Of a DNA stretch of 64,000 nucleotides, positions 45,728 through 55,743 are shown piece after piece. The stretch is from NCBI RefSeq assembly GCF_033842475.1, contig NZ_JAWXYB010000018.1, positions 3,021,501-3,085,500 on the forward strand, given 5' to 3'. Positions within the stretch are counted from its first letter, which is position 1. Each line of letters opens with the position of its first letter. The notes under the pieces are model-generated. The model had not been told where the DNA came from. It did not search any database and was given only the letters and a program-made list of their open reading frames with translations. The stretch comes from Acidiphilium acidophilum (GTDB taxonomy: Bacteria > Pseudomonadota > Alphaproteobacteria > Acetobacterales > Acetobacteraceae). The position numbers and the translations under genes are program-made.

Positions 45728-46701
45728 AATCATACAAACTCGTCATCGCCGCGCTCGCCACCACCACCACGGTGCTTGCCGCACCTGCGGCCCGGGCTGC
45801 TACTCCGGTCACCTTCGCGATGAACGCCTGGATCGGCTTCGCCCCGCTCTTCGTCGCGGCGGACAAAAAATTCTTCGGCGCCTACCCGATCAGGTTCGTC
45901 CACATGGAAACCGGCATCAACGCAGCCGTCGTCTCCGGATCGGTCGATTCCGCCGATCTGTCGATGAACCAGGTGATCGGCGACCATCTCAAGGGGTTCG
46001 ACATCAAGATCGTCATGCCGATCGACTATTCGAACGGTGCGGACGCCATCGTGGCGCGCAAATCGATCACGTCGGTGGCCGATCTGCGTGGCAAGACGAT
46101 CCCGCTCGATACGACGTCGTATTCCGAGCTTCTGCTCGCCTACGCATTGCATCAGGCAAAACTGACATTGGCAGATGTGAAATCGACCAATATGCCGGCA
46201 TCCGATGTGCCGGCAGCCCTGTTGGGCGGCCATGCGGTAGCGGGAGTCACGTGGGCACCGCATATATCGATGGTCACGGGCAACCCCAAATTCCATGCCT
46301 TGTTCACATCGGCCGCGGCCCCCGGCCTCATCACCGATAATTTCGCGGTGAAGACGAGCTTCCTGAAAGCCCACCCCGATGCCATGCCGGCAATCATCAA
46401 GGGATTTCTCGAAGGCGAAGACTATATCAAATCCCACCCGGCGGAATCCTACGGCATCATCGGCAAGGCCCTCGGTATCTCACCAGCGGATGCAAGTTCA
46501 CAGTACAAGCTGGTCATCAATCCAAATCTCCCGGAAATGAAATACATGATGACCGGATCAGGTCACTTCAAAATCATACCCTACAAATCGAATGTCGCAC
46601 TGGTAACGAAATTGATGAGACTTCAAGGCGAAATCAAGTCAAACCAGAGTGTGACGGAACCGGATCTGTTTGATGCAAAATATATCTCTGCTATGAAATG
46701 A
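45724..46701 (+). CDS. ABC transporter periplasmic substrate-binding protein (NMT1/SsuA-like)
   Basis: 325 aa. A signal peptide (LVIAALATTTTVLAAPAARA) is followed by the NMT1/TauA-type fold (VTFAMNAWIGFAPLFVAADKKFFG). It is last in the operon. By context it binds guanidine or its precursor. Unlike nitrate or taurine importers, it is not near assimilation genes for those substrates. Confidence 0.9.
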   Translation: MKSYKLVIAALATTTTVLAAPAARAATPVTFAMNAWIGFAPLFVAADKKFFGAYPIRFVHMETGINAAVVSGSVDSADLSMNQVIGDHLKGFDIKIVMPIDYSNGADAIVARKSITSVADLRGKTIPLDTTSYSELLLAYALHQAKLTLADVKSTNMPASDVPAALLGGHAVAGVTWAPHISMVTGNPKFHALFTSAAAPGLITDNFAVKTSFLKAHPDAMPAIIKGFLEGEDYIKSHPAESYGIIGKALGISPADASSQYKLVINPNLPEMKYMMTGSGHFKIIPYKSNVALVTKLMRLQGEIKSNQSVTEPDLFDAKYISAMK

Positions 46702-47083
46702 GCGTACGATGGTGATCGCACTCTACCGGGGCATCGATCCGCCTGGGCTTTGAAAGCATACGTGGCATTGCCCGGACGCGTCGTGACGGCTGGCAAGCCT
46801 GCGGGCGATCGAGATAGAGATAAATGATCCGCATGGGATGGAGGGTCAGGATCATTCCCATCCCACTGTGGTGCCAGGTCAGTTCTGGTCTCTGCCGCAG
46901 GCCAGCAGAACCTTCTGCTGGTTGCCTCCTGAAAGGGCGGCCGAATTCGACCTGATCGGTATCGACCTTCAGGGCCGCCGGGGTGGTGACCACATTGTCG
47001 AACGAGATGGCCGGAAGTGCTGCGGCTCCCGCCCCGGCAGCGAGCCCGGCAGGCACGGTGCGGCGGGTGGCATCGATTGTCAT
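46691..47083 (-). pseudogene. Truncated gene with a Tat-like signal peptide
   Basis: The ATG at 47083 has a good ribosome site (GGGGAGAG) and begins MTIDATRRTVPAGLAAGAGAAALPAISF, a twin-arginine-like leader. After about 85 residues the frame becomes Arg-rich and overlaps the binding-protein gene end. The family is not recognised. It is probably the 5' remnant of an exported enzyme. Confidence 0.4.
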
Positions 47084-47237
47084 GTGTCTCTCCCCTGAGT
47101 TCGTATTCGATCATTATCGATAGAACACCGCATTTATGATCAGAGGCCAACAGGTTTCCGGGCGCCTCATCGCAGGCGCCGCCGCAGCTTATCGATATGG
47201 ACCGCGCGGCTTGCGATCCTCGCGAGACCATCATCCA

Positions 47238-47271
47238 TCCCGAAATCGGGACGTCAATCCCATTTCCGGGA
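47238..47271. promoter_or_regulatory. Paired operators (UAS) upstream of the efflux sigma-54 promoter
   Basis: TCCCGAAATCGGGA (47238-47251) and TCCCATTTCCGGGA (47258-47271) are 14-bp dyads spaced 20 bp start to start (two helical turns). They lie 65-97 bp upstream of the -24 element. They are the likely binding sites for the NtrC-class regulator at the end of the operon. Confidence 0.65.
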
Positions 47272-47334
47272 TAAGTCGACGTCGGAATTGATCCGTCCCG
47301 CCCGGCTCGGCTGGTATTCAGGGCAATCGCGGGC

Positions 47335-47350
47335 TGGCATGGAATTTGCT
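47335..47350 (+). promoter_or_regulatory. Sigma-54 (-24/-12) promoter of the efflux operon
   Basis: TGGCATGGAATTTGCT fits TGGCACG-N4-TTGCW with one change. The predicted start is near 47362, about 30 nt before the HlyD gene. Confidence 0.85.
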
Positions 47351-47391
47351 GTCCACTACGCCGATCGCCTGCCAACCGTTCGGGAACCGCA

Positions 47392-48660
47392 ATGCCTGAT
47401 TTTCAGATTCCTGCCGATGTGCAACGCCGTAATCGGCGGAAGCGTCAGGTCGCCTGGGTCGGTATAGCGGCGCTCTGTGTCGTTGTGGTGGCGGCCCTGG
47501 TGGTCCTGCTGCCCTCCGGCCCCTCGGTCGCGCGGGATTCGCTGGTGATCGCTCGCGTGCGTCAGGGGGTCTTCCGGGTGCGGGTGCAGGCACCCGGCGT
47601 GCTTCGGCCGCGCGGGGAACGTTTCGTTACGGCGTCCGTCCCCGGAACGGTCGCACGGGTGGAGGTCCGGCCCGGTGACTCCGTGGCACCGCGCACCGTG
47701 CTGGTCCGGCTGGTCGATCCTCATCTGGACTCGGCGATGATATCCGCCCGATCGGATCTGGCCGATGCCCGGGCCACACTGGCCTCCACCGCCGCAATGC
47801 TGGACAATACCCGCCTGAGCATGGAGGCCGAACTGGCAACCGCGCGGGATGCGGCGGAGGCGGCGTCGTTGCGCGCGCGGGCCGAGCGCGGGCTGGCCGC
47901 CGAACACGTCGTCGCACAACTCGATTACCGCAAGACCGTGCTCGATGCCACCACGGCGCGCGAGCAGGTCGGGCTGACCGAACAACGGATCGCTGCCTTT
48001 GCACGTAATCAGGTCGCCCAGATCGCGGCGCAGAGGGCCCGGGTAGCCGCATTTCAGGCGGCTTTCGCCGAGGCGCAGGCGAATGTCGCGGCCCTGACGG
48101 TGACCGCCGGCGAAGCAGGGGTGGTGCAGAGCGTAGCCGCCCATCCGGGGCAGACGCTCGCTCTCGGCGGCGCGATCGCGCGGATCGCCAGCCTGACCGA
48201 TCTCAAGGCCGCACTCGATGTCGCGCCCAGCGAAGCCGGTGAGGTCGTGGCCGGCCAGACCGCCAGCATCCGCCTGAACGATGAAGGCGAGAGCCGGATC
48301 GCGGGGATTGTCAGCCGCGTGTCTCCGTCGGTGGAAAAGGGCAGCGTGCGGGTCGATGTGAAACTCCCTGCCCGCCTGCCGCCGGGGACGAGACCCGATC
48401 TGGCGGTGCTGGGCGATATCGACGTGACAACCATTGCCCGCACGATCTTCGTTGCCCGTCCGGTCGATGCCCGGCCCGACAGTTCCGCGCGGGTCTATAA
48501 GCTGATCGATGGCGGACGGCGGGCGATCCCGGTGGCGGTACGGTTCGGCGCCACTTCGGCCAATGCGATCCAGGTGCTCTCCGGCCTCGCGCCGGGCGAC
48601 CGGATCATCGTGTCCGATACCGGCGACTTCGCCGGCAAGGCGATGGTGCGCATCCGATGA
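47392..48660 (+). CDS. Periplasmic membrane-fusion protein (HlyD/MacA-like)
   Basis: 422 aa. One N-terminal membrane helix (VGIAALCVVVVAALVVLL), a split lipoyl domain (TASVPGTVARVEVRPGDSV ... VTAGEAGVVQSVAAHPGQTL) around a coiled coil of about 120 residues, then beta-barrel and proximal domains. It bridges the ABC permeases and the outer-membrane channel. It overlaps the TolC gene by 4 bp. Confidence 0.9.
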   Translation: MPDFQIPADVQRRNRRKRQVAWVGIAALCVVVVAALVVLLPSGPSVARDSLVIARVRQGVFRVRVQAPGVLRPRGERFVTASVPGTVARVEVRPGDSVAPRTVLVRLVDPHLDSAMISARSDLADARATLASTAAMLDNTRLSMEAELATARDAAEAASLRARAERGLAAEHVVAQLDYRKTVLDATTAREQVGLTEQRIAAFARNQVAQIAAQRARVAAFQAAFAEAQANVAALTVTAGEAGVVQSVAAHPGQTLALGGAIARIASLTDLKAALDVAPSEAGEVVAGQTASIRLNDEGESRIAGIVSRVSPSVEKGSVRVDVKLPARLPPGTRPDLAVLGDIDVTTIARTIFVARPVDARPDSSARVYKLIDGGRRAIPVAVRFGATSANAIQVLSGLAPGDRIIVSDTGDFAGKAMVRIR

Positions 48661-50045
48661 GGCCGCTGGTTTTGATCGCCGTGATGCTGGCGAGCCTGCC
48701 TGGCGTGGCACGCGCGTCATCCCTCTGGCAGGTCTGGCAGGCAGCGCGGGCCAACGATCCTGCCTTTGTCGCGGCATCGGCGCGGCTGCGCGCAGCGGCG
48801 ACAGCATCACCTTCGGCTCTCGCGGTGCTCCTGCCGCATTTCGTGGTTGCGGCCGGTGCCGGACCGCAGAACCAATCCTTCAGCGGGGCCGATTTCTATG
48901 GCAGCGGGTTCGAGCCGATCGCCGAGACGCAGCACCTGAACACGTCCACCTGGCAGGCGACCCTGACCCAGACCCTGTTCGACTGGAGCCAGATCAAATC
49001 CTTCCAGGCCGCAGGCTTTTCGGTGCAGGCCGCCGCCGCCACCTACCAGGCGACGCTGGAGCATCTGGTTGCCACCGTGATCGGCGATGATGTCGCGGTA
49101 CTGGCCGCCCGGAGCGATCTGACCGCGCTGCGCCAGGCCGCACGGGGATTCGGGGCGCAATATCACGACGCCGAGGCCCGGTACCGCGCGGGCCTGTCCG
49201 GCGTGATCGGTGCGGACGAAGCGCGTGCCGCCGATCAATCGATCAAGGCACAAGTGATCGAGGCGCAGGCGAAGCTGATCGCCGCGCGCGAAAACCTCGC
49301 CGCGATCACCGGCACTGCCGGGATCGCCGCAGCCGGCGACCTGCCGACTGTCCTGCATCTTCCTGCACCCGGCTCGGTCGGCGCGTGGCTCAATCGGGCC
49401 CGATCCGGCAACCCGACGCTTGCGGCATCGCGCCTCACCGCGCGGGACGATGCCGAACTGGTCGCCGCCGCACGCGGCTCCGATCTGCCCGATATTTCGT
49501 TACAGCTCCAGCACACCCAGGCCGCGCAGGCCGGGACCGCAGGCTACGCCTTCTTCGGGCAGGATCTGAACGGGCCGGGGTACTCGGCGCAGCAGGGCAA
49601 TTCCGTGACCGTGCAACTGAACTGGAACGTCTTTTCCGGCGGGGCGACCCGAGCGGCGACGGACCGGGCCCGCGCCATCCGCGATGAAGCCCTCGCCAAC
49701 GCCGCCACCGCCCGGCTCACCGTGATCCGCACGGTGCGAACCGATTATTTCGCCGTGATGCTCGATCGCGCCCGGCTGAAAGCCGCGCGATCGGCGGCGA
49801 GGGTTGCCGCGCGAGCGGTGCGGGCCGCGGGGGACGGTGTTCGCGCCGGTCTGATCAGCGAAAGCGACCTGATCGCGGACCGACAGCAACTCCTGTCCGC
49901 CCAACTCGCCCTGCATCGCGCGATCGTTGCGGCAATTACCCACGAGGTCGGGCTGGCCGAGGCGGCGGGCAGTGCCACGCCCCTGCTGGTCCGGCAGATT
50001 TCGACCACCATCATCCGTTCATCCGGGAGTCACGAGCATGGCTGA
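48657..50045 (+). CDS. Outer-membrane efflux protein, TolC family
   Basis: 462 aa. A signal peptide (LVLIAVMLASLPGVARA) precedes the two-fold TolC repeat with long coiled coils (about 110-190 and 330-430). It forms the exit duct of this tripartite system. It overlaps the ATPase start by 8 bp. Confidence 0.88.
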   Translation: MRPLVLIAVMLASLPGVARASSLWQVWQAARANDPAFVAASARLRAAATASPSALAVLLPHFVVAAGAGPQNQSFSGADFYGSGFEPIAETQHLNTSTWQATLTQTLFDWSQIKSFQAAGFSVQAAAATYQATLEHLVATVIGDDVAVLAARSDLTALRQAARGFGAQYHDAEARYRAGLSGVIGADEARAADQSIKAQVIEAQAKLIAARENLAAITGTAGIAAAGDLPTVLHLPAPGSVGAWLNRARSGNPTLAASRLTARDDAELVAAARGSDLPDISLQLQHTQAAQAGTAGYAFFGQDLNGPGYSAQQGNSVTVQLNWNVFSGGATRAATDRARAIRDEALANAATARLTVIRTVRTDYFAVMLDRARLKAARSAARVAARAVRAAGDGVRAGLISESDLIADRQQLLSAQLALHRAIVAAITHEVGLAEAAGSATPLLVRQISTTIIRSSGSHEHG

Positions 50046-50784
50046 AACCGTCATCGATGTCGTCGATCTGAAAAAAATCTACCGCACCGATCAGGTCGAG
50101 ACCCACGCGTTGGCCGGCGTCGATCTCCTGGTTCAACGCGGCGAATACGTCGCGGTCACCGGACCGTCGGGGTGTGGCAAGTCGACGCTGATGGCCATTC
50201 TCGGCCTGCTCGACGACCCGACCGCCGGGAGCTACCGTCTCGCCGGTCAGGATGCGGCACATCTGCGCGAACGCGACCGGGCCTCGTTCCGCAACCGGCA
50301 TATCGGCTTCGTGTTCCAGGCGTTCAATCTGATCGGCGATCTGACCGTCGCTGAAAACGTGGCCCTGCCGCTGGTCTATCGTGGCGGCATCGCCAAGGCC
50401 GCGCGCGATGAGCGGGTCGCCGCCATCCTGGCCGATATCGGCATGGCCCACCGCGCCCGGCATTACCCGGCGCAATTATCGGGCGGTCAGCAGCAACGCG
50501 TCGCGATCGCGCGTGCGCTGGTCACCGAGCCCGACATCATCCTCGCCGACGAACCCACCGGCAATCTCGATTCCAAAGCCGGCGAGGCGGTGATGACGCT
50601 GCTCGAAGATCTGAACACCAACAAGGGTGCGACCATCCTGATGGTCACGCACGACCTGCACTACGCCCGCCGCGCCCGCCGTATCGTGCGGCTCTCCGAC
50701 GGTCAGGTGGTCGATGAAAGCTTCGGCGAAGCGGTAGTGGCGCTGCACCCGGAGGACGATGATCTGCCCAACGGAGGCAAATGA
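50038..50784 (+). CDS. MacB/LolD-type ABC ATPase
   Basis: 248 aa. Walker A GPSGCGKST, Q-loop FVFQAFNLIGDLTV, signature LSGGQQQR and Walker B IILADEPTGNLD, the last being the hallmark of the LolD/MacB/FtsE branch. It is a separate polypeptide from the permeases and probably serves both. Confidence 0.93.
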   Translation: MAETVIDVVDLKKIYRTDQVETHALAGVDLLVQRGEYVAVTGPSGCGKSTLMAILGLLDDPTAGSYRLAGQDAAHLRERDRASFRNRHIGFVFQAFNLIGDLTVAENVALPLVYRGGIAKAARDERVAAILADIGMAHRARHYPAQLSGGQQQRVAIARALVTEPDIILADEPTGNLDSKAGEAVMTLLEDLNTNKGATILMVTHDLHYARRARRIVRLSDGQVVDESFGEAVVALHPEDDDLPNGGK

Positions 50785-53204
50785 TGGGCGGCACGCTCGG
50801 TCACGATATTGCCACCGCCTGGCGCGGTCTCGCGCGCCGCCCCTTCTATGCCGTGGCCAGCATCGTGATGCTGGCGCTGGCGATCGGGGCCAATGCAACG
50901 GCGTTCGGGATCACTTACGGGTTTCTGATCCGGTCCTTGCCTTATCATGCTGCCGACCAGCTTTTCCTGGTCAACGAACATGCGCCGGCCACACCATATA
51001 ATGCCGATAAGCTCTCGCCCAGCGCCTATCGGGCGATCCGGCGAAACAGTCCGGCGTTCGCCGATTCGGGCCTGTTTCTCGCGGGCGGCGTCGAGCCCGC
51101 GACCATTGCCGGGCATCCGACGCCGGTGACGTTCAACCGGGTCACGCCGTCCTTTTTGCGCACGCTCGGGGTTCGGCCGGTCATCGGGCGGCTCCCGCGT
51201 CTTGCCGCCGGTCGGCGTGGCGGGCCGGACGAAGCGATGATTTCCTACAAATTCTGGCAGAAATCCTATGGTGGCAGCCCGTCCGTGCTCGACCGGCGGA
51301 TCACGTTCGACGGAGGCAGCTACCGGATCGTCGGGGTTCTGCCGCCCGACTACGCCTTCACTCAAGGCGCTGATGTCCTGACCCCCCTTCGGTTCCCGCA
51401 AGCGGGGCTTGCTGAACAAAATCCAGAGGCGGCGATGGTCGTGCGGCTGGCGAACGGGCAGTCACGCACGCGGATCGACAACGACTTGAAGCAGGCGCTC
51501 CCTGCAGTGATCGCGCGATTGTCGCCTTTCTTCCGACAGCCATTGCGTCATGCGGAACTGGATATCGTGCCGCTGCGCCCCGCGCTTGAACGCGAGACGA
51601 ATCTCGGTGTCCTGCCCTTTGTTCTGCAGGGTACAGCATTGCTCCTGCTGTTGCTCGCAATCGCCAATACCGCCAACCTCGCCCTGATCCGCCATCGGGC
51701 ACGGGTGCACGAATTCGCGCTCCGCCGCATTCTCGGTGGTTCACGCGCCCTCATGTTGCGCCGGCTGTTGCTCGAACAATTGCCGATCCTGCTGGTCGTC
51801 TTCGGGCTTGGCTGCCTTCTGGCATGGATCGGCTCCCGGTTCATTCTCTCCTACGGGCCGGCAATCGTGGTGGCGCCGTTTCGGTTCGGATTCGGATGGG
51901 ACGAGGTCGGGTTTGCGGCTGTGCTCAGCGTGGTCGCAGTAACCGTGACGGGCATTGCCCCCGCGATCATGACCATGCGATATCAGTTGCATGCCGCGCT
52001 CAGCGGCGGGGCGAAGGCGACCCTCGGCCCCGCGACGAGGCGCGTCCAGCGTCTACTCGGCATTATCCAGATCGCCCTGGCCTTCGCCTTGCTCGCGGGG
52101 AGTCTGACGCTCGGCATCGGCCAGTTCGAATTTTTGAACCGTCCGCTCGGGTTCACGCCGACCCATCGGATCATCGCTCAGGTGATCGCTCCGAAAACAA
52201 CGGTGCTCGTACCGGCGCTGGAGGCGACGCTCACGCGCTTGCGCAGCGCGAGCTATGTACGCGACGCCACTGCGGCGGGGTTCATGACCATCCCTTTCAG
52301 TTCCAGTAAAGCCGGTCTCGCGATCGAGCGCGACCACGCCGATGCCAAGGGCGGTCTGGTCAACGTCGCGATCATGGCGGAACACTATGTATCGACGCTC
52401 GGCATCACGGTTCGAAGCGGCCGCGATATCGACGATTTGGATCAGGCGTCTGGTGCCAGAGTCGTCATGATCGGCAGCGGGGTCGCCCGTCGTCTGTTCG
52501 GCAAGGTCGACCCGACCGGACATGTCGTGAAGATCGAGCCGATCGGAAAATTCCGGATCATCGGGGTTGCCGCGCCGGTGGTATGGCGCATCGCTCCCTG
52601 GCGCCAGTCTCTTGGTACGATCTATCTGCCCATGGCGGCCTTCGCCGTTCCTGGCTACCCGATGGATGTCGCAGGTATCGTCGTCGACGTCCGCGGCTCG
52701 ATTCCAGCCGCCGCGCACGATGCCAAAACCCTGATCCAGACCATGATTCCCGGCAGCGTGGTCGCGTCGATCCACGCTTACTCCACAACCATCGATCGTC
52801 GGTTGGGCCTGCGGCGCATGGCCGCATCGATCGTCGCCATCTTCGCCGGTCTCGCGCTGATCCTCGCGGCTCTCGGTGTCTATGCGGTCAATGCTTTCAT
52901 CGCCCGTGCCCGTCTGCCCGAATTGGGCATGCGGGCGATGCTTGGAGCCAGCCCGTCACGCCTGCTGCGACTGGCGATGACCGACGCGGCCTGGCTTCTT
53001 GGCCTCGGCCTCGCCGGCGGGGCGATCGGCGGCTATCTGTTGATCCGCGCCATGTCGCCCCTGCTGTTTCACGAGGCTGGGATCGCACCGTTGGTATTCG
53101 CCGCGGCTTTTGCAATCATCGCCGTCATTGTCCTCACCGCAGCCTGGCGGCCAGCCGCCCGGGCGGCCACTACGCCGGTCAAGACATTGCTGGATGCAGG
53201 ATAG
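50781..53204 (+). CDS. FtsX/MacB-type ABC permease 1, duplicated architecture
   Basis: 807 aa. An N-terminal helix (ASIVMLALAIGANATAFGI) and a MacB-type periplasmic domain with PSFLRTLGVRPVIGR are followed by an FtsX helix set (about 275-410), a second periplasmic domain and a second FtsX set with LGVYAVNAFIARARLPELGMRAMLGASPSRLLRLAM. Two FtsX halves in about 800 aa is the ADOP arrangement. These act by mechanotransmission rather than as simple channels. Confidence 0.88.
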   Translation: MMGGTLGHDIATAWRGLARRPFYAVASIVMLALAIGANATAFGITYGFLIRSLPYHAADQLFLVNEHAPATPYNADKLSPSAYRAIRRNSPAFADSGLFLAGGVEPATIAGHPTPVTFNRVTPSFLRTLGVRPVIGRLPRLAAGRRGGPDEAMISYKFWQKSYGGSPSVLDRRITFDGGSYRIVGVLPPDYAFTQGADVLTPLRFPQAGLAEQNPEAAMVVRLANGQSRTRIDNDLKQALPAVIARLSPFFRQPLRHAELDIVPLRPALERETNLGVLPFVLQGTALLLLLLAIANTANLALIRHRARVHEFALRRILGGSRALMLRRLLLEQLPILLVVFGLGCLLAWIGSRFILSYGPAIVVAPFRFGFGWDEVGFAAVLSVVAVTVTGIAPAIMTMRYQLHAALSGGAKATLGPATRRVQRLLGIIQIALAFALLAGSLTLGIGQFEFLNRPLGFTPTHRIIAQVIAPKTTVLVPALEATLTRLRSASYVRDATAAGFMTIPFSSSKAGLAIERDHADAKGGLVNVAIMAEHYVSTLGITVRSGRDIDDLDQASGARVVMIGSGVARRLFGKVDPTGHVVKIEPIGKFRIIGVAAPVVWRIAPWRQSLGTIYLPMAAFAVPGYPMDVAGIVVDVRGSIPAAAHDAKTLIQTMIPGSVVASIHAYSTTIDRRLGLRRMAASIVAIFAGLALILAALGVYAVNAFIARARLPELGMRAMLGASPSRLLRLAMTDAAWLLGLGLAGGAIGGYLLIRAMSPLLFHEAGIAPLVFAAAFAIIAVIVLTAAWRPAARAATTPVKTLLDAG

Positions 53205-53208
53205 TCCG

Positions 53209-55632
53209 ATGAGAGAAATCCTCACCAACGACGCTGCCCTGGTGTGGCGCGGCCTGGTGCGCCGGCCGTTCTTTGCCGTGGCAACGGTGGTGATGCTGGC
53301 GCTGGCGATCGGGGCAAATGCCATGGCGTTCGGTATTGTCCATGATGTCTATGTCGCCCCCCTGCCGTATCACAATCCCGGTCGGCTCGTATTGCTGCGC
53401 CATATGCGACCGCGGACCGGGCTGACCCAGCCCCTGATCTCGCCGGATGATTATGTCAGGCTTGCGCAATCCTTGAAGGGCATCGAGGATACGGGGCTCT
53501 ATGTGCAGGGCGGTGAAGCGACGGCGATGATCGGCGGCGTGGCACGCGGCGTCTCCTTCGCGCAGGTCACGCCATCGTGGTTTCGCACGTTGGGATTGGT
53601 GCCGGCTCTGGGAGCGCTGCCGGGTCTCGATTCAGGGCGGCCGGGCGGACCACCGGAGGCGATGATATCCTATAAGTTCTGGCAGTCGGCGTTTGGTGGC
53701 GCAGCCTCGGTGATCGGCCGCACGATCGATGTGGGCGCGGGCGCGAAGCGGATCGTCGGTGTGCTGCCGCGCGATTATGCGTTTGCCGATCACAAGGATG
53801 TCCTCGAAGTCGTGCCGCTGCCCATGGCCAGGCCGATCATGCAGAATGTCAACGAGTTCGGCGTCGCCCGACTGGCGCCGGGGGTCACGTTGGCCGATCT
53901 CGACCGCCAGATCGACGAGGTCAAACGCTTCGTGCTGGCATACCAGCAGCCGAATACCGCCGCCTCCGCCGGCGTGGATATCCTCGACGCCCGATTTCTG
54001 CGGCCCGTGTTGATCGGGAGTGATAATCTCGCTGTTCTGCCCCTCGTGCTGCAAGGCATGGCCCTGCTGCTGCTGGTTCTGGCGATTGCCAACGCTGCCA
54101 ACCTCGCTTTGGTCCGCCAGCGCGGCCGCATCAACGAATACCGCTTGCGCCGCGTCATCGGCGCCTCGCGCGGCGCGGTGATGCGCCTGCTGCTGCTCGA
54201 ACAGGTGCCGATCGGCATCGCCGTCGCAGCCTTGGCGCTCGCGATTGCGTTCGCCGCCGAGCGCGGCGGGATCGCCCCATTGGGTACAGCGCTCGGGGTG
54301 ACGCCGTTTCACTTCGGTTTTGGTTGGCCCGCGGTGCTGACCGTATTCGCGCTTACCTTGATGTCGGTCCTGATGGTTACCGCGATCCCGCTTGCGCAGG
54401 TGTCGCGCCGGGCACCGGGGCAAGGGATCGGCCAGGGTGGCAAGTCCACGATGGATCGTGGCGCCAGAGGGGCGCAGCGGCTGATGGGCATCGTGCAGGT
54501 GATGCTCGCGCTGTCATTGCTGATCGCCGGTTTCGCACTTGGTGGCAGCCTTTATGCGGCACTGAGCCGGCCGCTCGGATTTCAATCCGCGCACCGGCTG
54601 ATCGCCTCGGTGCTGTTGCCGCAAGTCGCGGCCAACACCGGCTCCCTGGCAGCGATCGAAGCGAGCGTGGGCAAGGAGCCCGGTATTGTCGCCGTCGGTG
54701 GCTTCGGATTTGCAGCCTACCCGTTTTCGCAAAGCCATTACTATTCACTGATGAGCCGCAATCAGCCCCTCGCACGGCGATTCCATGCGAATATGGTGAC
54801 GCCGGATCGGGGATATTTTCGCGCCATGGGCATATCGTTGCGGGCAGGAAGGCGGATCACCAAAACCGAGTATCGCAGCGGGGCCCGGGTCATGATCGTC
54901 GGAGCGGGTCTGGCCCGACGCGTCTTCGGGACCGACCGCGTAATGGGCAAAACCCTCAATTTGTACGGGCTCGGCAAATATCGCATCGTGGGCGTCGCCC
55001 AACCGGTGGTCTGGCGGGTAGCCCCCTGGCACCAGACACCGGGGACGATGTATTTCCCGGTGGCATCGGTGAAATTTCCCGGCGCCACCCTGCAGGAAGT
55101 CCATCTGGTGGTGCATTATCGGGGCAGTGTGATTGCAGCAAAACGTCATGTGACTGCCGCAGTCGCGTCGGCGGTGCCGGGGGCGGTGGTAAGCCGGGTG
55201 CTGCCCTACCGGCGGCTGATGTTCATCGAGACCGCGTTTCGCACCCTGGCGGCGTGGATGGCGCTGAGTTTCGCACTCATCGCCCTGGTCGTGGCGGGGC
55301 TTGGCGTCTATGCGGTAAACGCCTTCATCGCCCGGGCCCGGTTGCCGGAATTCGGCATGCGGGCGATGCTGGGGGCAAGCCCGGCGCGGCTGCTGCGCCT
55401 CGCCTTGCGCGATGCGGCCTGGCTACTCGCGTTCGGTCTGGGGGGCGGTGCATTGGGTGGCTACCTGTTGATCCGGGCGATGTCGCCCTTGCTGTTCGAA
55501 ATCGAGCGGATCGAACCCCTGGTGTTCATCCTCGCGATGATCGTGGTCAGCCTGATCGTGCTGGGCGCGGCATGGAAGCCGGCCTCGCTTGCCGCAAACA
55601 CGCCGGTCAAATCCATGCTGGACGCCTCGTGA
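53209..55632 (+). CDS. FtsX/MacB-type ABC permease 2, paralogue of permease 1
   Basis: 807 aa from the ATG at 53209 (ATG at 53194 is an alternative). It has the same architecture as permease 1, with shared blocks VMLALAIGANAMAFGI, EAMISYKFWQSAFGG, VVWRVAPWHQTPGTMYFP and LGVYAVNAFIARARLPEFGMRAMLGASPARLLRLAL. The pair probably forms an asymmetric heterodimer driven by the upstream ATPase. Confidence 0.88.
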   Translation: MREILTNDAALVWRGLVRRPFFAVATVVMLALAIGANAMAFGIVHDVYVAPLPYHNPGRLVLLRHMRPRTGLTQPLISPDDYVRLAQSLKGIEDTGLYVQGGEATAMIGGVARGVSFAQVTPSWFRTLGLVPALGALPGLDSGRPGGPPEAMISYKFWQSAFGGAASVIGRTIDVGAGAKRIVGVLPRDYAFADHKDVLEVVPLPMARPIMQNVNEFGVARLAPGVTLADLDRQIDEVKRFVLAYQQPNTAASAGVDILDARFLRPVLIGSDNLAVLPLVLQGMALLLLVLAIANAANLALVRQRGRINEYRLRRVIGASRGAVMRLLLLEQVPIGIAVAALALAIAFAAERGGIAPLGTALGVTPFHFGFGWPAVLTVFALTLMSVLMVTAIPLAQVSRRAPGQGIGQGGKSTMDRGARGAQRLMGIVQVMLALSLLIAGFALGGSLYAALSRPLGFQSAHRLIASVLLPQVAANTGSLAAIEASVGKEPGIVAVGGFGFAAYPFSQSHYYSLMSRNQPLARRFHANMVTPDRGYFRAMGISLRAGRRITKTEYRSGARVMIVGAGLARRVFGTDRVMGKTLNLYGLGKYRIVGVAQPVVWRVAPWHQTPGTMYFPVASVKFPGATLQEVHLVVHYRGSVIAAKRHVTAAVASAVPGAVVSRVLPYRRLMFIETAFRTLAAWMALSFALIALVVAGLGVYAVNAFIARARLPEFGMRAMLGASPARLLRLALRDAAWLLAFGLGGGALGGYLLIRAMSPLLFEIERIEPLVFILAMIVVSLIVLGAAWKPASLAANTPVKSMLDAS

Positions 55633-55743
55633 ATCGCAACTTTCTCACGCTGATCGGCGCCACGTTCGGGATGTTCGCCGTGTTCGTCCGGCTGGCGCTC
55701 ACCGCCTTTCGACGCGCCGGCGCAGCACCCTCCGCCTCCGATC

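Larger units (their letters stand above)
47084..47391. other. Control region of the efflux operon
   Basis: 308 nt without a gene. It contains the paired operators and the sigma-54 promoter listed separately, and the divergent start of the truncated Tat gene. Confidence 0.6.
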
